Assembly: GCA_016720565.1 (NCBI GenBank)
Contig: JADKKJ010000011.1
Span: 1,116,001 to 1,180,000, forward strand
Direction of reading: 5' to 3'
Length of the DNA: 64,000 bases
From: Chitinophagaceae bacterium
Lineage (GTDB): Bacteria; Bacteroidota; Bacteroidia; Chitinophagales; Chitinophagaceae
Under the pieces are notes generated by a model. The model was not told where the DNA came from and searched no databases. It was given only the letters and a program-made list of their open reading frames with translations. Each line of letters opens with the position of its first letter. The stretch's first letter is position 1. A program made the position numbers and the translations under genes. This document shows, piece by piece, positions 25,089-34,261 of this stretch.

Positions 25089-25112
25089 TTCACCTATTGA
25101 CCTATTCACCCT
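25089..25112. repeat. Short octamer tandem array (TTCACCTA/TTGACCTA/TTCACCCT)
   Basis: Three 8-bp units lie in register between the DUF502 stop codon (25106-25108, inside the third unit) and the next gene. They share the unit length and gene-end position of the arrays at 20549 and 38064. Confidence 0.6.
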
Positions 25113-25765
25113 GCCTTCTTATCCTCATCCACTTCCACCACACCGCCGGTCACCGCGTATTTCATCGCGTCGCCCGGACTGAATTTTCCGATCTTCCTTA
25201 ATCGGGAGCGGGGAAGTACATATAATTGTCCGGCCCAGTTATACGCCTGGGGCACATAGATAGAGACCATATCGGCGCCCATATCCATTTTTTCCATTTC
25301 CTCATCGGTGATAAATCCCATGATCCAGACATCATCCGCGAAGATGCGGGCCAGGATGGGTTTGTTGAATTTTTTCTTTTCTCCCGCGAAGGCACTGAAA
25401 AAATCGCGCACGGAAGAATAAATATATTTCACACCCGGTGTTTTCTCCAGCCAGGAATCAAAAAGATTGAAGAGGCGTGATTGAATAAAAGTGGAGCTGA
25501 AATATCCTATCAAGATGATACTGATAAGGATGATCAGGAAACCCAACCCGTAATTCTTCACTTTATAATCTATGATTTGTCCGGCGATATCCCTCACCGG
25601 TTCCCTGAAAATGGGGATCCAGCTATCTACAGACGAAACGATCCAGTAGATGGAATAAATAGTAACTGCAATAGGGGCCAGTATCAGCAAACCCTGTAAC
25701 AGGTAAGAGAATAATTTTTTTATTTGGAAAGGCGGAGGTAAAAAGGAGGGACGTTCTTTGCTCAT
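25106..25765 (-). CDS. DUF502 inner-membrane protein
   Basis: This is a 219-residue membrane protein with two transmembrane segments (LLQGLLILAPIAVTIYSIYW and YGLGFLIILISIILIGYFSS). A conserved soluble part follows: EKTPGVKYIYSSVRDFFSAF, then MVSIYVPQAYNWAGQLYVLP. This matches the DUF502 family, whose function is unknown. ATG 25765 is preferred over a GTG two codons upstream. It is likely cotranscribed with the phospholipase-like gene downstream. The promoter side faces the tetR operon. Confidence 0.88.
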   Translation of the reverse strand: MSKERPSFLPPPFQIKKLFSYLLQGLLILAPIAVTIYSIYWIVSSVDSWIPIFREPVRDIAGQIIDYKVKNYGLGFLIILISIILIGYFSSTFIQSRLFNLFDSWLEKTPGVKYIYSSVRDFFSAFAGEKKKFNKPILARIFADDVWIMGFITDEEMEKMDMGADMVSIYVPQAYNWAGQLYVLPRSRLRKIGKFSPGDAMKYAVTGGVVEVDEDKKAG

Positions 25766-25849
25766 ACTCACCAGATTGAGCAGGAAAGGTAAAACAAAAA
25801 ATCGGCCAAAGCCGGTTTAAATCGGGTAAAACAGGGTAAAAACAGGGGC

Positions 25850-25877
25850 GGAAACTTTGGTTACGTTAAAAGTTTCC
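25850..25877. promoter_or_regulatory. Probable TetR operator of the RND efflux operon
   Basis: GGAAACTTT (25850-25858) and its exact reverse complement AAAGTTTCC (25869-25877) form a 9-bp inverted repeat with a 10-base spacer. It covers the -33 box and spacer of the tetR promoter, as expected for an autorepressing TetR protein. Confidence 0.75.
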
Positions 25878-25886
25878 ATAGTTTTG
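25856..25886 (+). promoter_or_regulatory. Bacteroidota-type promoter of tetR-tolC-MFP-RND
   Basis: TTTG (25856-25859), a 19-base spacer and TAGTTTTG (25879-25886) match the phylum consensus TTTG-N19-TAnnTTTG exactly. The ATG of tetR follows 20 bases later. Confidence 0.8.
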
Positions 25887-25906
25887 TCCTCCAATTTATT
25901 CAACAT

Positions 25907-26539
25907 ATGGACCATAAGCAACGAATATTATTGAAAGGCGAGGAATTGTTCCTCCACTATGGTATCAGGTCCGTTTCAATGGATGATATAGCCGTCAACC
26001 TGGGCATGAGCAAAAAAACGCTCTATCAATACTATGCTGATAAGGATGAGCTGGTGGCGGCTGTGGTTGACCTGCACATCAATAAGATGGAAAAGGACTG
26101 TGCTGCCTGCCGCCGGTCAGCGAAAGATGCTATTCATGAAATGTTCCTGACCATGACAGATACGATGGAGCAGTTCAGTAATATCAACCCGATGGTAATG
26201 CATGACCTTGAGAAATTCCATTTCAAGGCTTTCCAGCGATTTAGGGAACACAAGGACAAATACCTGTACAAGGTAATAAAAGACAATATTGAATGGGGTA
26301 TGAAGGATGGGGTTTACCGGGAGGAACTTCAGGTGGAGATCCTGATCCGGTACCGCCTCGAAACCATGATGCTTCCTTTTAATATAATGGCCTTTCCCCC
26401 ATCCAAATTCACGGTGCTGGAAACTAACCGGGTAATGATGGAAAATTTCATATTGGGGCTTTGCAGTAGTAAAGGCATCAAACTGATACAGAAGTACAAT
26501 CAACAACGAATTAAAAAACAGAGTCATGAAAACAGGTAG
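25907..26539 (+). CDS. TetR/AcrR-family repressor of the efflux operon
   Basis: This 210-residue regulator has a canonical N-terminal helix-turn-helix (ILLKGEELFLHYGIRSVSMD, then DIAVNLGMSKKTLYQYYADK; residues about 6-48) and a helical ligand-binding C-terminal part. It is first gene of an operon with TolC, membrane-fusion and RND genes; its last 14 bases overlap tolC. A perfect inverted repeat over its own promoter suggests autorepression relieved by a pump substrate. The ligand is unknown. Confidence 0.93.
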   Translation: MDHKQRILLKGEELFLHYGIRSVSMDDIAVNLGMSKKTLYQYYADKDELVAAVVDLHINKMEKDCAACRRSAKDAIHEMFLTMTDTMEQFSNINPMVMHDLEKFHFKAFQRFREHKDKYLYKVIKDNIEWGMKDGVYREELQVEILIRYRLETMMLPFNIMAFPPSKFTVLETNRVMMENFILGLCSSKGIKLIQKYNQQRIKKQSHENR

Positions 26540-27929
26540 GAGAAGGTTGTGGTGGTTCATCGCGGGATCCTTGTCAATGGCCCCCGCCATGGCGCAACAA
26601 CGGTATGAGATAACAGCAAAGGAAGCGGTGGACATCGCTTTTAAGAATGTAAATGAATTAAAGAACGCGCGATTGGATTATAGGATCGCCGAACAAAGGA
26701 ACAAAGAGATCACGGGTATGGCCTATCCGCAGATCACCGGTTCGGCTTCAGGTAATCATTATTTCAGTTTGCCGCTGATTCAGTTTCCTGATGCAACAGA
26801 GACGGCTATCTACGATGTATTGAAAAGGGAAGGCGTGCGGGATGCCAATGGAAACCCCATTACATCCAGCGGCGAGTTCAAACTGCAGAACTTTTCTTTT
26901 TTCACTCCCTGGAACCTGCAGTTTGGCGCCACGGTACAGCAATTGCTATTTGAACCCCAGGTATTTGTTGGATTACAGGCCCGTAAAGTGGCATTGAAGA
27001 CCAGCGATCTCCAGGTAAAAGTGGCGGAGGATAAGATCCGCGAAGCGGTATATAAAAGTTATTATGCCGTACTGATCGCTGATAAGCAGTTGAAATATGT
27101 GCGTGAAAGCCTGAAGCGTCTGGACAAACTTTCGCATGATATGGAGATCATGTACAAGAACGGGTTTGCCGAGCACCTGGATATTGATAAGGCCAGCGTG
27201 GCAAGAAATAATACCCGCGCTGTAGAAAGCCAGCTGGTCAATGGCATCAACATGGGATATGCCTTGCTTAAACTGAACCTGGGCCTGCTTCAATCAGATT
27301 CGCTGGTACTGAAGGATACACTTACAGCCGCCCAGTTAAAAGAAGGATTACTGCAGGACAATTTTAATTATGAAAACCGTAACGAGATAAAATTGCTGGC
27401 AGAAGTAAAGAAGCTGCAATCATTTGACGTAAAACGATACAAGCTTTCTTATTTCCCAACGCTATCTGCCTTTTATAACCTGCAAAAAACAGGACAGCGC
27501 AGGGCCGGCAGCAACGGTAATTCGGAGCCCTGGTTCTGGTATAATACCAACCAGATCGGTCTCAGCCTGAATATTCCCCTATTCGATGGATTCCAGAAGA
27601 GAGCTAAAATAAAACAGGCCCAGTTCACCCTGGAGAAAGCAGATAACAACCTGGACCAGGCCAAAAAAAGTATAGATATGGAAAGGACCATTGCGAAGAA
27701 TACGCTGGTCAATGCCCTGCTTAGCCTGGATATCCAGGAAGAGAATATGAAGCTGGCAGAGAAGGTCTACAATTCTGAAAAAAAGAAATATGAAGTGGGT
27801 ACCGGCAGCAGTTTTTCCATATTGAATGCCGATACCGACCTGCAACAGGCCCAGTCGAATTATTTCCGCGCCCTCTATGATGCGATCATAGCAAGGGTTA
27901 GTTATTTAAAAGCATTAGGAAGTTTATAA
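26526..27929 (+). CDS. TolC-family outer-membrane efflux protein
   Basis: This 467-residue protein has a signal peptide (RRRLWWFIAGSLSMAPAMAQ) and two outer-membrane-efflux repeats. The first opens ITAKEAVDIAFKNVNELKNA. The second opens NRNEIKLLAEVKKLQSFDVK and includes GLSLNIPLFDGFQKRAKIKQ. The long coiled-coil segments between barrel strands have the usual TolC character. It forms the outer-membrane channel for the pump encoded by the next two genes. The start overlaps tetR, implying translational coupling. Confidence 0.93.
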   Translation: MKTGRRRLWWFIAGSLSMAPAMAQQRYEITAKEAVDIAFKNVNELKNARLDYRIAEQRNKEITGMAYPQITGSASGNHYFSLPLIQFPDATETAIYDVLKREGVRDANGNPITSSGEFKLQNFSFFTPWNLQFGATVQQLLFEPQVFVGLQARKVALKTSDLQVKVAEDKIREAVYKSYYAVLIADKQLKYVRESLKRLDKLSHDMEIMYKNGFAEHLDIDKASVARNNTRAVESQLVNGINMGYALLKLNLGLLQSDSLVLKDTLTAAQLKEGLLQDNFNYENRNEIKLLAEVKKLQSFDVKRYKLSYFPTLSAFYNLQKTGQRRAGSNGNSEPWFWYNTNQIGLSLNIPLFDGFQKRAKIKQAQFTLEKADNNLDQAKKSIDMERTIAKNTLVNALLSLDIQEENMKLAEKVYNSEKKKYEVGTGSSFSILNADTDLQQAQSNYFRALYDAIIARVSYLKALGSL

Positions 27930-27947
27930 AAAGCAAAAACCGAAATC

Positions 27948-29156
27948 ATGAAAAAATATCTCAGTTCCTTACCCATCTTATTTGCCGTGCTGATCATGGT
28001 CAGTTCCTGTGGCGGTGGCGCAAAGGACAAAAAAGGCAATCTTGGCGATATGAGGGGTAGCCTGGAAAAATTGAAAAAAGAAAAATCAACCCTGGATCAG
28101 AAGATACGCGACCTGGAATCAGCCATCGCTAAAGAGGATCCTGCCGCCGCTAAGGTTACCAAACTGGTAGACACCGATACTATTGTTGCCGGCCAGTTCC
28201 AGCATTATATAGACCTGCAGGGACAGATCGGTACAGATGGGCTTTCTTATGTAGCGCCTACAGGCCAGGGTGGATTGGTAAAAGCAGTATATGTAAAATC
28301 CGGCCAGAAAGTAAGCAAAGGACAAGTATTGCTGAAACTGGATGATGCCATTGCCCGCCAGCAATTGTCGGCCGCACAGCAGCAAACCGGTGTGTTGAAA
28401 GCAAGGCTGGCACAGGCAGAGACCATTCTGCAACGCTACGAAAATTTATGGAGCCAGGGAATTGGCGCAGAGATCAACGTGATCAATTCAAAGGCCGATG
28501 TGGAAGCCCTGCAAAGCCAGCTTCGCGCAGCGATGGCCCAGGTAGGCTCAGCGCAGGAGCAGGTGAATATGACCTCGATCCGTGCAGAGCTTAGTGGTAC
28601 GGTTGACCAGGTGAATGTGCGCGTGGGAGAATTCTTTTCTGGAATGGGAGGGGATAGAAAGGCGCAGATCGTGATCGTGAATCTTTCCGATCTGAAAATG
28701 ATCGTTCCGGTGCCGGATAATTATGTAGCAAGAATTAAAAAAGGGGATAAGGTAGAAGTTGTTGTTCCTGAGACCGGGAAACCTGCTTTTCCATCTGTAT
28801 TGAGCGTGGTGGGAAATACCATTGATCCTACTACCCGTTCATTTATAGCAGAAGCCAAACTTCCTTCGGATCCATTGCTGAAACCCAACCAGCGAGCAAC
28901 CATGAAGATACTCGATTACCAGGCCAATGATGCTATTTCCGTTCCAGTGAATGTGGTTCAATCGGATGAAACAGGTAAGTATGTATATGTGCTGGAGAGA
29001 TCAGGTGATAAAACTGTTGCCCGCCGTAAAACGGTGATCGCTGGTGAGACCTATGGTGGCCGTACTGAAATTAAAAGCGGGTTGAATGCCGGTGACCAGA
29101 TCATTACAGAAGGATTTTTATCTGTGTATGATGGCCAGGCCGTGACCCTGCGATAA
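27948..29156 (+). CDS. RND efflux periplasmic adaptor (membrane-fusion lipoprotein)
   Basis: This 402-residue protein has a lipoprotein signal (ILFAVLIMVSSC) and a short coiled coil (MRGSLEKLKKEKSTLDQKIR). The barrel-sandwich (lipoyl-like) halves are SYVAPTGQGGLVKAVYVKSG near 100 and TSIRAELSGTVDQVNVRVGE near 205, separated by an alpha-hairpin. Beta-barrel and membrane-proximal domains follow. It bridges the inner-membrane RND pump and the TolC channel. It starts 18 bases after tolC and ends 24 bases before the pump gene. Confidence 0.93.
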   Translation: MKKYLSSLPILFAVLIMVSSCGGGAKDKKGNLGDMRGSLEKLKKEKSTLDQKIRDLESAIAKEDPAAAKVTKLVDTDTIVAGQFQHYIDLQGQIGTDGLSYVAPTGQGGLVKAVYVKSGQKVSKGQVLLKLDDAIARQQLSAAQQQTGVLKARLAQAETILQRYENLWSQGIGAEINVINSKADVEALQSQLRAAMAQVGSAQEQVNMTSIRAELSGTVDQVNVRVGEFFSGMGGDRKAQIVIVNLSDLKMIVPVPDNYVARIKKGDKVEVVVPETGKPAFPSVLSVVGNTIDPTTRSFIAEAKLPSDPLLKPNQRATMKILDYQANDAISVPVNVVQSDETGKYVYVLERSGDKTVARRKTVIAGETYGGRTEIKSGLNAGDQIITEGFLSVYDGQAVTLR

Positions 29157-29180
29157 ACCATAACCAACTAAACAAGTTGT

Positions 29181-32100
29181 ATGAAAATACTTGAAGGCGT
29201 TGCCGCCAAATTCAAACAGTTCCGGCCCACCAGCTGGGCCATCGATAATAAAACGGCCATTTATATAGTGGCCATCCTGATCTCGGTATACGGGTTGATG
29301 AAATTTAACTCCCTTCCGAAAGAACAGTTCCCGGATATCGTGGTGCCTACTATTTCCGTGACCACGGTCTATGTAGGTAATTCCCCAAAAGATATTGAGA
29401 ACCTCGTTACACGACCCATTGAAAAAGAATTAAAAGGCATCAGTGGCGCCAGGGTGAAAAAAATTACCAGCACCTCACAAACAGATTATAGTTTGATCGT
29501 GGTGGAATTTGATACCGATGTAAAAACGGATATCGCCAAACAAAAAGTGAAGGATGCCATTGATAAAGCGCGTTCTGATCTTCCTACCGACCTGACCAAA
29601 GAGCCGGATGTACAGGAATTCGCTTTCAGTGAAATGCCTATCATGTTCGTGAACATCAGTGGTGATTATGATGGTATCAAACTGAAAGAGTATGCCGATA
29701 GGATGCAGGATCATTTTGAATCATTGAAAGAAGTGACCCGCGCTGAGATCGTTGGCGCACCTGAAAGAGAGATACAGGTGAATGTAGATCCTTATAAAAT
29801 GACCGCAGCCCGTGTGAGTTTTATGGATATCGAGAATGCCATCAACCGGGAAAATAATGACATCACCGGTGGCCTGATCGAGGTGGGTGATATGAGACGT
29901 ACCCTAAGGGTTAGAGGTCAGTTCAGTGGCGTGCAGGACCTGCAGAATATTGTAGTGCGAAGCAGCGCGCAGGGTGCTACCGTTTACCTGCGTGATATCG
30001 CTGAGTTGAGGGATACCATTAAAGAGAAAGAAAGTTATGCACGTCTTGACAGTAAGAATGTAGTGACCCTGAACATCGTGAAGAGAGCGGGGGAGAACCT
30101 GATCGCCTGTGCGGATAAGGTAAAGGAAATGGTACAGCAGATGCGTGATGATGGGGAGATACCACCGGACCTGAAAGTGGTTTTCACCGGTGATACCAGT
30201 AAACAAACCAAGACCTCCTTTGATGAACTGATCAATACCATCATCATCGGGTTCATCCTGGTGCTGATCATCCTGATGTTCTTCATGGGTGTTACCAACG
30301 CCTTCTTTGTGGCGCTTAGTGTGCCATTGAGCGTTTTTGTGGCCTTTATGTTCCTGCCAGTGGCGGATTCCATCGTCGGGTCATCCGTTACACTGAATTT
30401 TATTGTGCTGTTCGCCTTATTATTCGGCTTAGGTATTATCGTAGATGATGCCATTGTGGTGATAGAGAATACTCACCGGATATTTAATAATGGCAAGGTG
30501 CCTATTGTGCGATCGGCCAAGGAAGCGGCAGGGGAAGTATTCATACCCGTGCTGGCAGGTACGGCCACTACACTGGCGCCATTTATTCCCTTATTATTCT
30601 GGAAAGGCCTGATCGGGAAGTTCATGATCTTTTTCCCCACCATGCTGATCCTTACACTGGCAGCATCCCTGATCGTAGCCTTTATTTTTAACCCGGTATT
30701 CGCGGTGAGCTTTATGCACCCCGAAGGAAAAGAATTTGAAAAACCGAAGCGAGCCATATTCCGCAATAAATGGTTCTTCGTATTCCTGATCGGCGGTGTG
30801 CTGCTTCACCTCGCAGGTTTCCATGGTACGGCCAATTTCCTTTTACTGATGTCGATACTGATGATCTTCAACGCGTACGTGTTGAATGATGTGATCCATC
30901 GTTTTCAGAACAAGGTATTGCCCGGATTAATGGAGCGTTATGAGAAACTATTGCGCTGGATATTGGTAGGAAAAAGGCCAGCCTGGGCATTTGTTTCACT
31001 GTTCGGTTTATTCATAGTTGCCCTCTTCGCATTAATAATGCGGGGAAACAAGACCACCTTCTTCCCCAGCGGGGATCCAAACTTTGTGTATGTATATCTT
31101 AAACTGCCTGTAGGTTCTGATGTAAAGTATACAGATAGTATCACGCATATTCTGGAACACCGCGTGGAAAAAGTACTGGAAAAAGAAAAACCGGGAACGG
31201 AAGGAAGTATTGTTGAAAGCATCATTGTGAATGTGGCGGTAAGCGCGAATAATCCAAGGGATAATAACAGAAGTGTGCAGTCTAACCTGGGACGTATCCA
31301 GGTTTCATTTGTAGAATACGCCAAACGTAATGGCAAAAGCACCCAGCCTTATCTTGATCAGATCAGGGAAGTGGTGCAGGGTATTCCAGGCACCAGTGTA
31401 GAAGTGACCAAAGAAGACAATGGCCCGCCCACTGAACCACCGGTGAATATTGAAGTGGCAGGTGATGATTTTGAGAATATTTCTTCGGTGGCTACCCAGT
31501 TGCTGAATTACCTGGACACCAACCGCGTGAATGGAATTGAGAACCTGCAGGCGGATGTGGACCTTAAAAATCCGGAGATCACCGTGAATGTGAACCGGGA
31601 ACGTGCATTGATGGAAGGTTTAAGTACCGGCCAGATCGGCATGGAGATCCGTACGGCGATATTTGGAAAAGAGGTTAGTAAGATCAAGTCGGGAGAAGAT
31701 GAATACAAGATCCAGTTGCGGTATAAGGAATTGCTGAGAAATAATGTGACCGACCTGATGAATATGCGGATCACTTTTATGGATATGAATACAATGCAGG
31801 TGAAGTCCATTCCCCTGAGTTCCGTGGCCACGGTAGATTATACCAGTACAACAGGAGGAGTGAAGAGAAAGAATGTGAAGAGGACCATACAGCTGCAAAG
31901 TAATGTGCCTGACCCAACCATGGTAGCAGGTGTGAATGCTGAACTGCAGAAACATATTGATGATTTTATGGCCATTGCTAAAGTGCCATCAGATGTGACC
32001 ATTAAACTGAGCGGGCAGAGTGAGCAGGAAAAAGAAACACAGGCGTTTTTAGGTACCGCATTACTGATCGCATTGGGTATCATCATCCTGATCCTGGTAT

Positions 32101-32729
32101 TGCAGTTCAATAGCCTTAGCAAGCCATTCATTGTGATCACGGAGATATTTTTCTCCATCATTGGTGTATTCCTTGGATATGCGCTGACAGGTATGACCAT
32201 CGCTACCATCATGATGGGTATGGGCGTGGTTGGATTGGCTGGTATTGTAATAAAGAATGGTATCCTTCTGATAGAATTCACCGATGAATTGAGAGGGAGG
32301 GGCATGCGTACCCGCGAAGCGGCTATACAGGCGGGAAAGATCCGTATCATTCCTGTACTGCTTACCGCAGTGGCTACCATACTGGGATTATTACCTCTTG
32401 CGGTTGGATTCAATATTGATTTTGCCGGATTGTTCCAGCATTTCTCTCCGCATATTTTCTTTGGCGGTGACAGTGTGGTCTTCTGGGGACCGCTGAGCTG
32501 GACCATCATTTTTGGATTGATGTTCTCTTTCTTCCTTACCCTGGTGATGGTGCCGAGCATGTACCTGATCGCAGAAAGACTGAAAAGACCAATGGAGAAA
32601 TTCTATGGCACCAAATTCATTGCCTTGCTTGGATTCACCGGTCCACTGTTCTTCATTTTTGTTGGCATCATGTACCTGGGCCGTCGCCTGCAGGGGAAAA
32701 AAGTCTGGATGGGTAAGAAGATAAAATAA
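29181..32729 (+). CDS. RND-family multidrug efflux permease
   Basis: This 1182-residue inner-membrane pump shows the duplicated RND layout: TM1 at IYIVAILISVYGLMKFNSLP, a large periplasmic loop, a TM2-TM6 block, a second loop, and a TM8-TM12 block. The proton-relay aspartates D422/D423 lie in GLGIIVDDAIVVIENTHR, the HAE1 (drug/amphiphile) version. It is about 130 residues longer than AcrB-type pumps. Part of the excess is an extra hydrophobic insertion after TM6 (KWFFVFLIGGVLLHLAGFHG, then NFLLLMSILMIFNAYVL), and there is a C-terminal extension. Substrates are unknown. A bidirectional terminator follows. Confidence 0.95.
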   Translation: MKILEGVAAKFKQFRPTSWAIDNKTAIYIVAILISVYGLMKFNSLPKEQFPDIVVPTISVTTVYVGNSPKDIENLVTRPIEKELKGISGARVKKITSTSQTDYSLIVVEFDTDVKTDIAKQKVKDAIDKARSDLPTDLTKEPDVQEFAFSEMPIMFVNISGDYDGIKLKEYADRMQDHFESLKEVTRAEIVGAPEREIQVNVDPYKMTAARVSFMDIENAINRENNDITGGLIEVGDMRRTLRVRGQFSGVQDLQNIVVRSSAQGATVYLRDIAELRDTIKEKESYARLDSKNVVTLNIVKRAGENLIACADKVKEMVQQMRDDGEIPPDLKVVFTGDTSKQTKTSFDELINTIIIGFILVLIILMFFMGVTNAFFVALSVPLSVFVAFMFLPVADSIVGSSVTLNFIVLFALLFGLGIIVDDAIVVIENTHRIFNNGKVPIVRSAKEAAGEVFIPVLAGTATTLAPFIPLLFWKGLIGKFMIFFPTMLILTLAASLIVAFIFNPVFAVSFMHPEGKEFEKPKRAIFRNKWFFVFLIGGVLLHLAGFHGTANFLLLMSILMIFNAYVLNDVIHRFQNKVLPGLMERYEKLLRWILVGKRPAWAFVSLFGLFIVALFALIMRGNKTTFFPSGDPNFVYVYLKLPVGSDVKYTDSITHILEHRVEKVLEKEKPGTEGSIVESIIVNVAVSANNPRDNNRSVQSNLGRIQVSFVEYAKRNGKSTQPYLDQIREVVQGIPGTSVEVTKEDNGPPTEPPVNIEVAGDDFENISSVATQLLNYLDTNRVNGIENLQADVDLKNPEITVNVNRERALMEGLSTGQIGMEIRTAIFGKEVSKIKSGEDEYKIQLRYKELLRNNVTDLMNMRITFMDMNTMQVKSIPLSSVATVDYTSTTGGVKRKNVKRTIQLQSNVPDPTMVAGVNAELQKHIDDFMAIAKVPSDVTIKLSGQSEQEKETQAFLGTALLIALGIIILILVLQFNSLSKPFIVITEIFFSIIGVFLGYALTGMTIATIMMGMGVVGLAGIVIKNGILLIEFTDELRGRGMRTREAAIQAGKIRIIPVLLTAVATILGLLPLAVGFNIDFAGLFQHFSPHIFFGGDSVVFWGPLSWTIIFGLMFSFFLTLVMVPSMYLIAERLKRPMEKFYGTKFIALLGFTGPLFFIFVGIMYLGRRLQGKKVWMGKKIK

Positions 32730-32748
32730 CAGGAAAACCGTTCAATAA

Positions 32749-32781
32749 AAAAAGCGGCCTCCCGGTGGAGAGCCGCTTTTT
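32749..32781. terminator. Bidirectional terminator between RND gene and caspase-like gene
   Basis: AAAAAGCGGC-CTCC pairs with GGAG-(A)-GCCGCTTTTT around a CGGT loop, with one bulged A. T tracts follow on both strands. Confidence 0.88.
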
Positions 32782-32800
32782 GTTTTGGTCGTTGTCACTA

Positions 32801-34138
32801 TCAGTAAGTGACGGTGATGGATGAAATACCGTTTTGTATTGTACAATTATTACAAAGGTCAGGCAGGGTCTTGTTCCTGGCCAGCGTGGTAGTATAAGAA
32901 ATAATATCGTTCCAGCTATAAGAGCCGGTATTCATATAACCGATCTTTTCTTTGAGCGCCTGAATAAAACTGATGGTATAAAATCCTCCCAGGTAATTGG
33001 CCCAGGAATATTCACCGGCTTTTGCTGCCGCAGAGATCAGGCTGCCTTTGGCGTTCATGAATAATTTTTTGAGTTTGGTGATATCCGGGCGATTATCCGC
33101 CTGGAGATTCAGGAAACTGTTGGCGGTAACCTGTGTAAGGCCGATCTTATTATTACAGCAGTCGGCAAGCACCAGGTTTAGCCGGGCTCCTTTTCCTTTC
33201 AGTTCATTATATACATAGCTTAGTGGCATAGTGGTCTGTTCCGTGATACTGATATAACTGGAGGTACGCAGGTCCATCATAGGGTAAACATCCGTCTGGT
33301 TATCGTAACGGAAACCATGGCCACGGTAAACGAAGATCACCACATCATTGGCGCCAGGATGAACAAGGTCAAGTGTGTATTGTACGCTTTCCTTATTAAA
33401 ATTGGTGCCATCCACTACATATTTCCGGTAGGTAAGTCCCAGGGCATCACTAATATTGCTGAATTCGTAGTCCAGTTTATCACGGTCGGCAATACAACTG
33501 GGGCCGATATCGCTGATCAGGGTATTGGCCACAACGATCAGGTGCAGTTTTGCATTCCCATAATTGGTAGTGGTAACGGGAGTAGTCACTCTTTTTATGG
33601 TGTTGTCAATACCACATAGTTTTTTAAGCGAGGCATACTCTGTTTCATTGGTCCAGAAGAATTTCCGAAGGAAGGTTTCCCCCACATTGGTAGGCTCCAC
33701 CTGGTAAAATGAATCCACAGGGATCTCGGATCCGGGAGTGAGGTCCTTATCGTCGGTGGTGGAAACATCCCAGGTATCATCGTATTTACCTTTTCTCCAG
33801 ATAAAATAATCGGGATTATAAGTTTGATCAGTAGATTTCTCCGTGATAAAACGAGGATTTGACCCCGACATGAAAAAATATTGCCGGCCATCGGATAAGT
33901 TGCCGGTAGTAGATTTATAATCCACATTTACCACATGGTAACGTTTGTCTGTGGAGTAATAGCCGATCCGCATATAGGCATAGCTGTCGTTGAAATAGAC
34001 CAGCAGGCCTTCATAGCGGTTATAACTCTTATCGTGGAAGTTCACTTTGTATAATACCTGGGCATCCGCCTTTGATGGGGCGAGGAAAGCGCTTAAAATC
34101 AGCACAAAAAACAGGTTCAGGAGTAGTGGCCTTTTCAT
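32801..34138 (-). CDS. Secreted caspase-family (C14) cysteine peptidase
   Basis: The start is set at ATG 34138 (MKRPLLLNLFFVLILSAFLA...), which gives a normal signal peptide; the open frame runs 11 codons further. The 445-residue product has an N-terminal beta-rich region (about residues 30-185), then a caspase/p20-like fold. The catalytic histidine is H274 in VYRGHGFRY. The nucleophile is most likely C328 in LADCCNN (D-x-C pattern), where the preceding residue is also Cys. An intact dyad suggests an active periplasmic or extracellular peptidase. It probably has Lys/Arg or Asp specificity, which cannot be read here. It lies alone between two terminators. Confidence 0.82.
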   Translation of the reverse strand: MKRPLLLNLFFVLILSAFLAPSKADAQVLYKVNFHDKSYNRYEGLLVYFNDSYAYMRIGYYSTDKRYHVVNVDYKSTTGNLSDGRQYFFMSGSNPRFITEKSTDQTYNPDYFIWRKGKYDDTWDVSTTDDKDLTPGSEIPVDSFYQVEPTNVGETFLRKFFWTNETEYASLKKLCGIDNTIKRVTTPVTTTNYGNAKLHLIVVANTLISDIGPSCIADRDKLDYEFSNISDALGLTYRKYVVDGTNFNKESVQYTLDLVHPGANDVVIFVYRGHGFRYDNQTDVYPMMDLRTSSYISITEQTTMPLSYVYNELKGKGARLNLVLADCCNNKIGLTQVTANSFLNLQADNRPDITKLKKLFMNAKGSLISAAAKAGEYSWANYLGGFYTISFIQALKEKIGYMNTGSYSWNDIISYTTTLARNKTLPDLCNNCTIQNGISSITVTY

Positions 34139-34207
34139 GTAAAAAAAATTAGAGATCATCGAATGTATCAAATTTCGGGACTAAAATAGCAATGATCGGG
34201 GGTAATA

Positions 34208-34243
34208 AAAATGCCGTCCCGACGGTATTCGGAACGGCATTTT
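34208..34243 (-). terminator. Terminator after the M16 peptidase gene
   Basis: On the minus strand AAAATGCCGT pairs with ACGGCATTTT, with inner CCGA/TCGG pairs, and is followed by T5. It is 19 bases after the M16 stop. Confidence 0.85.
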
Positions 34244-34261
34244 GTTAAACAATCCTAAAGA

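Noticed and set aside
31838..32560. 240-residue open frame antisense to the RND permease
   Set aside because: Low-complexity composition, no start context, and fully inside an unambiguous pump gene.
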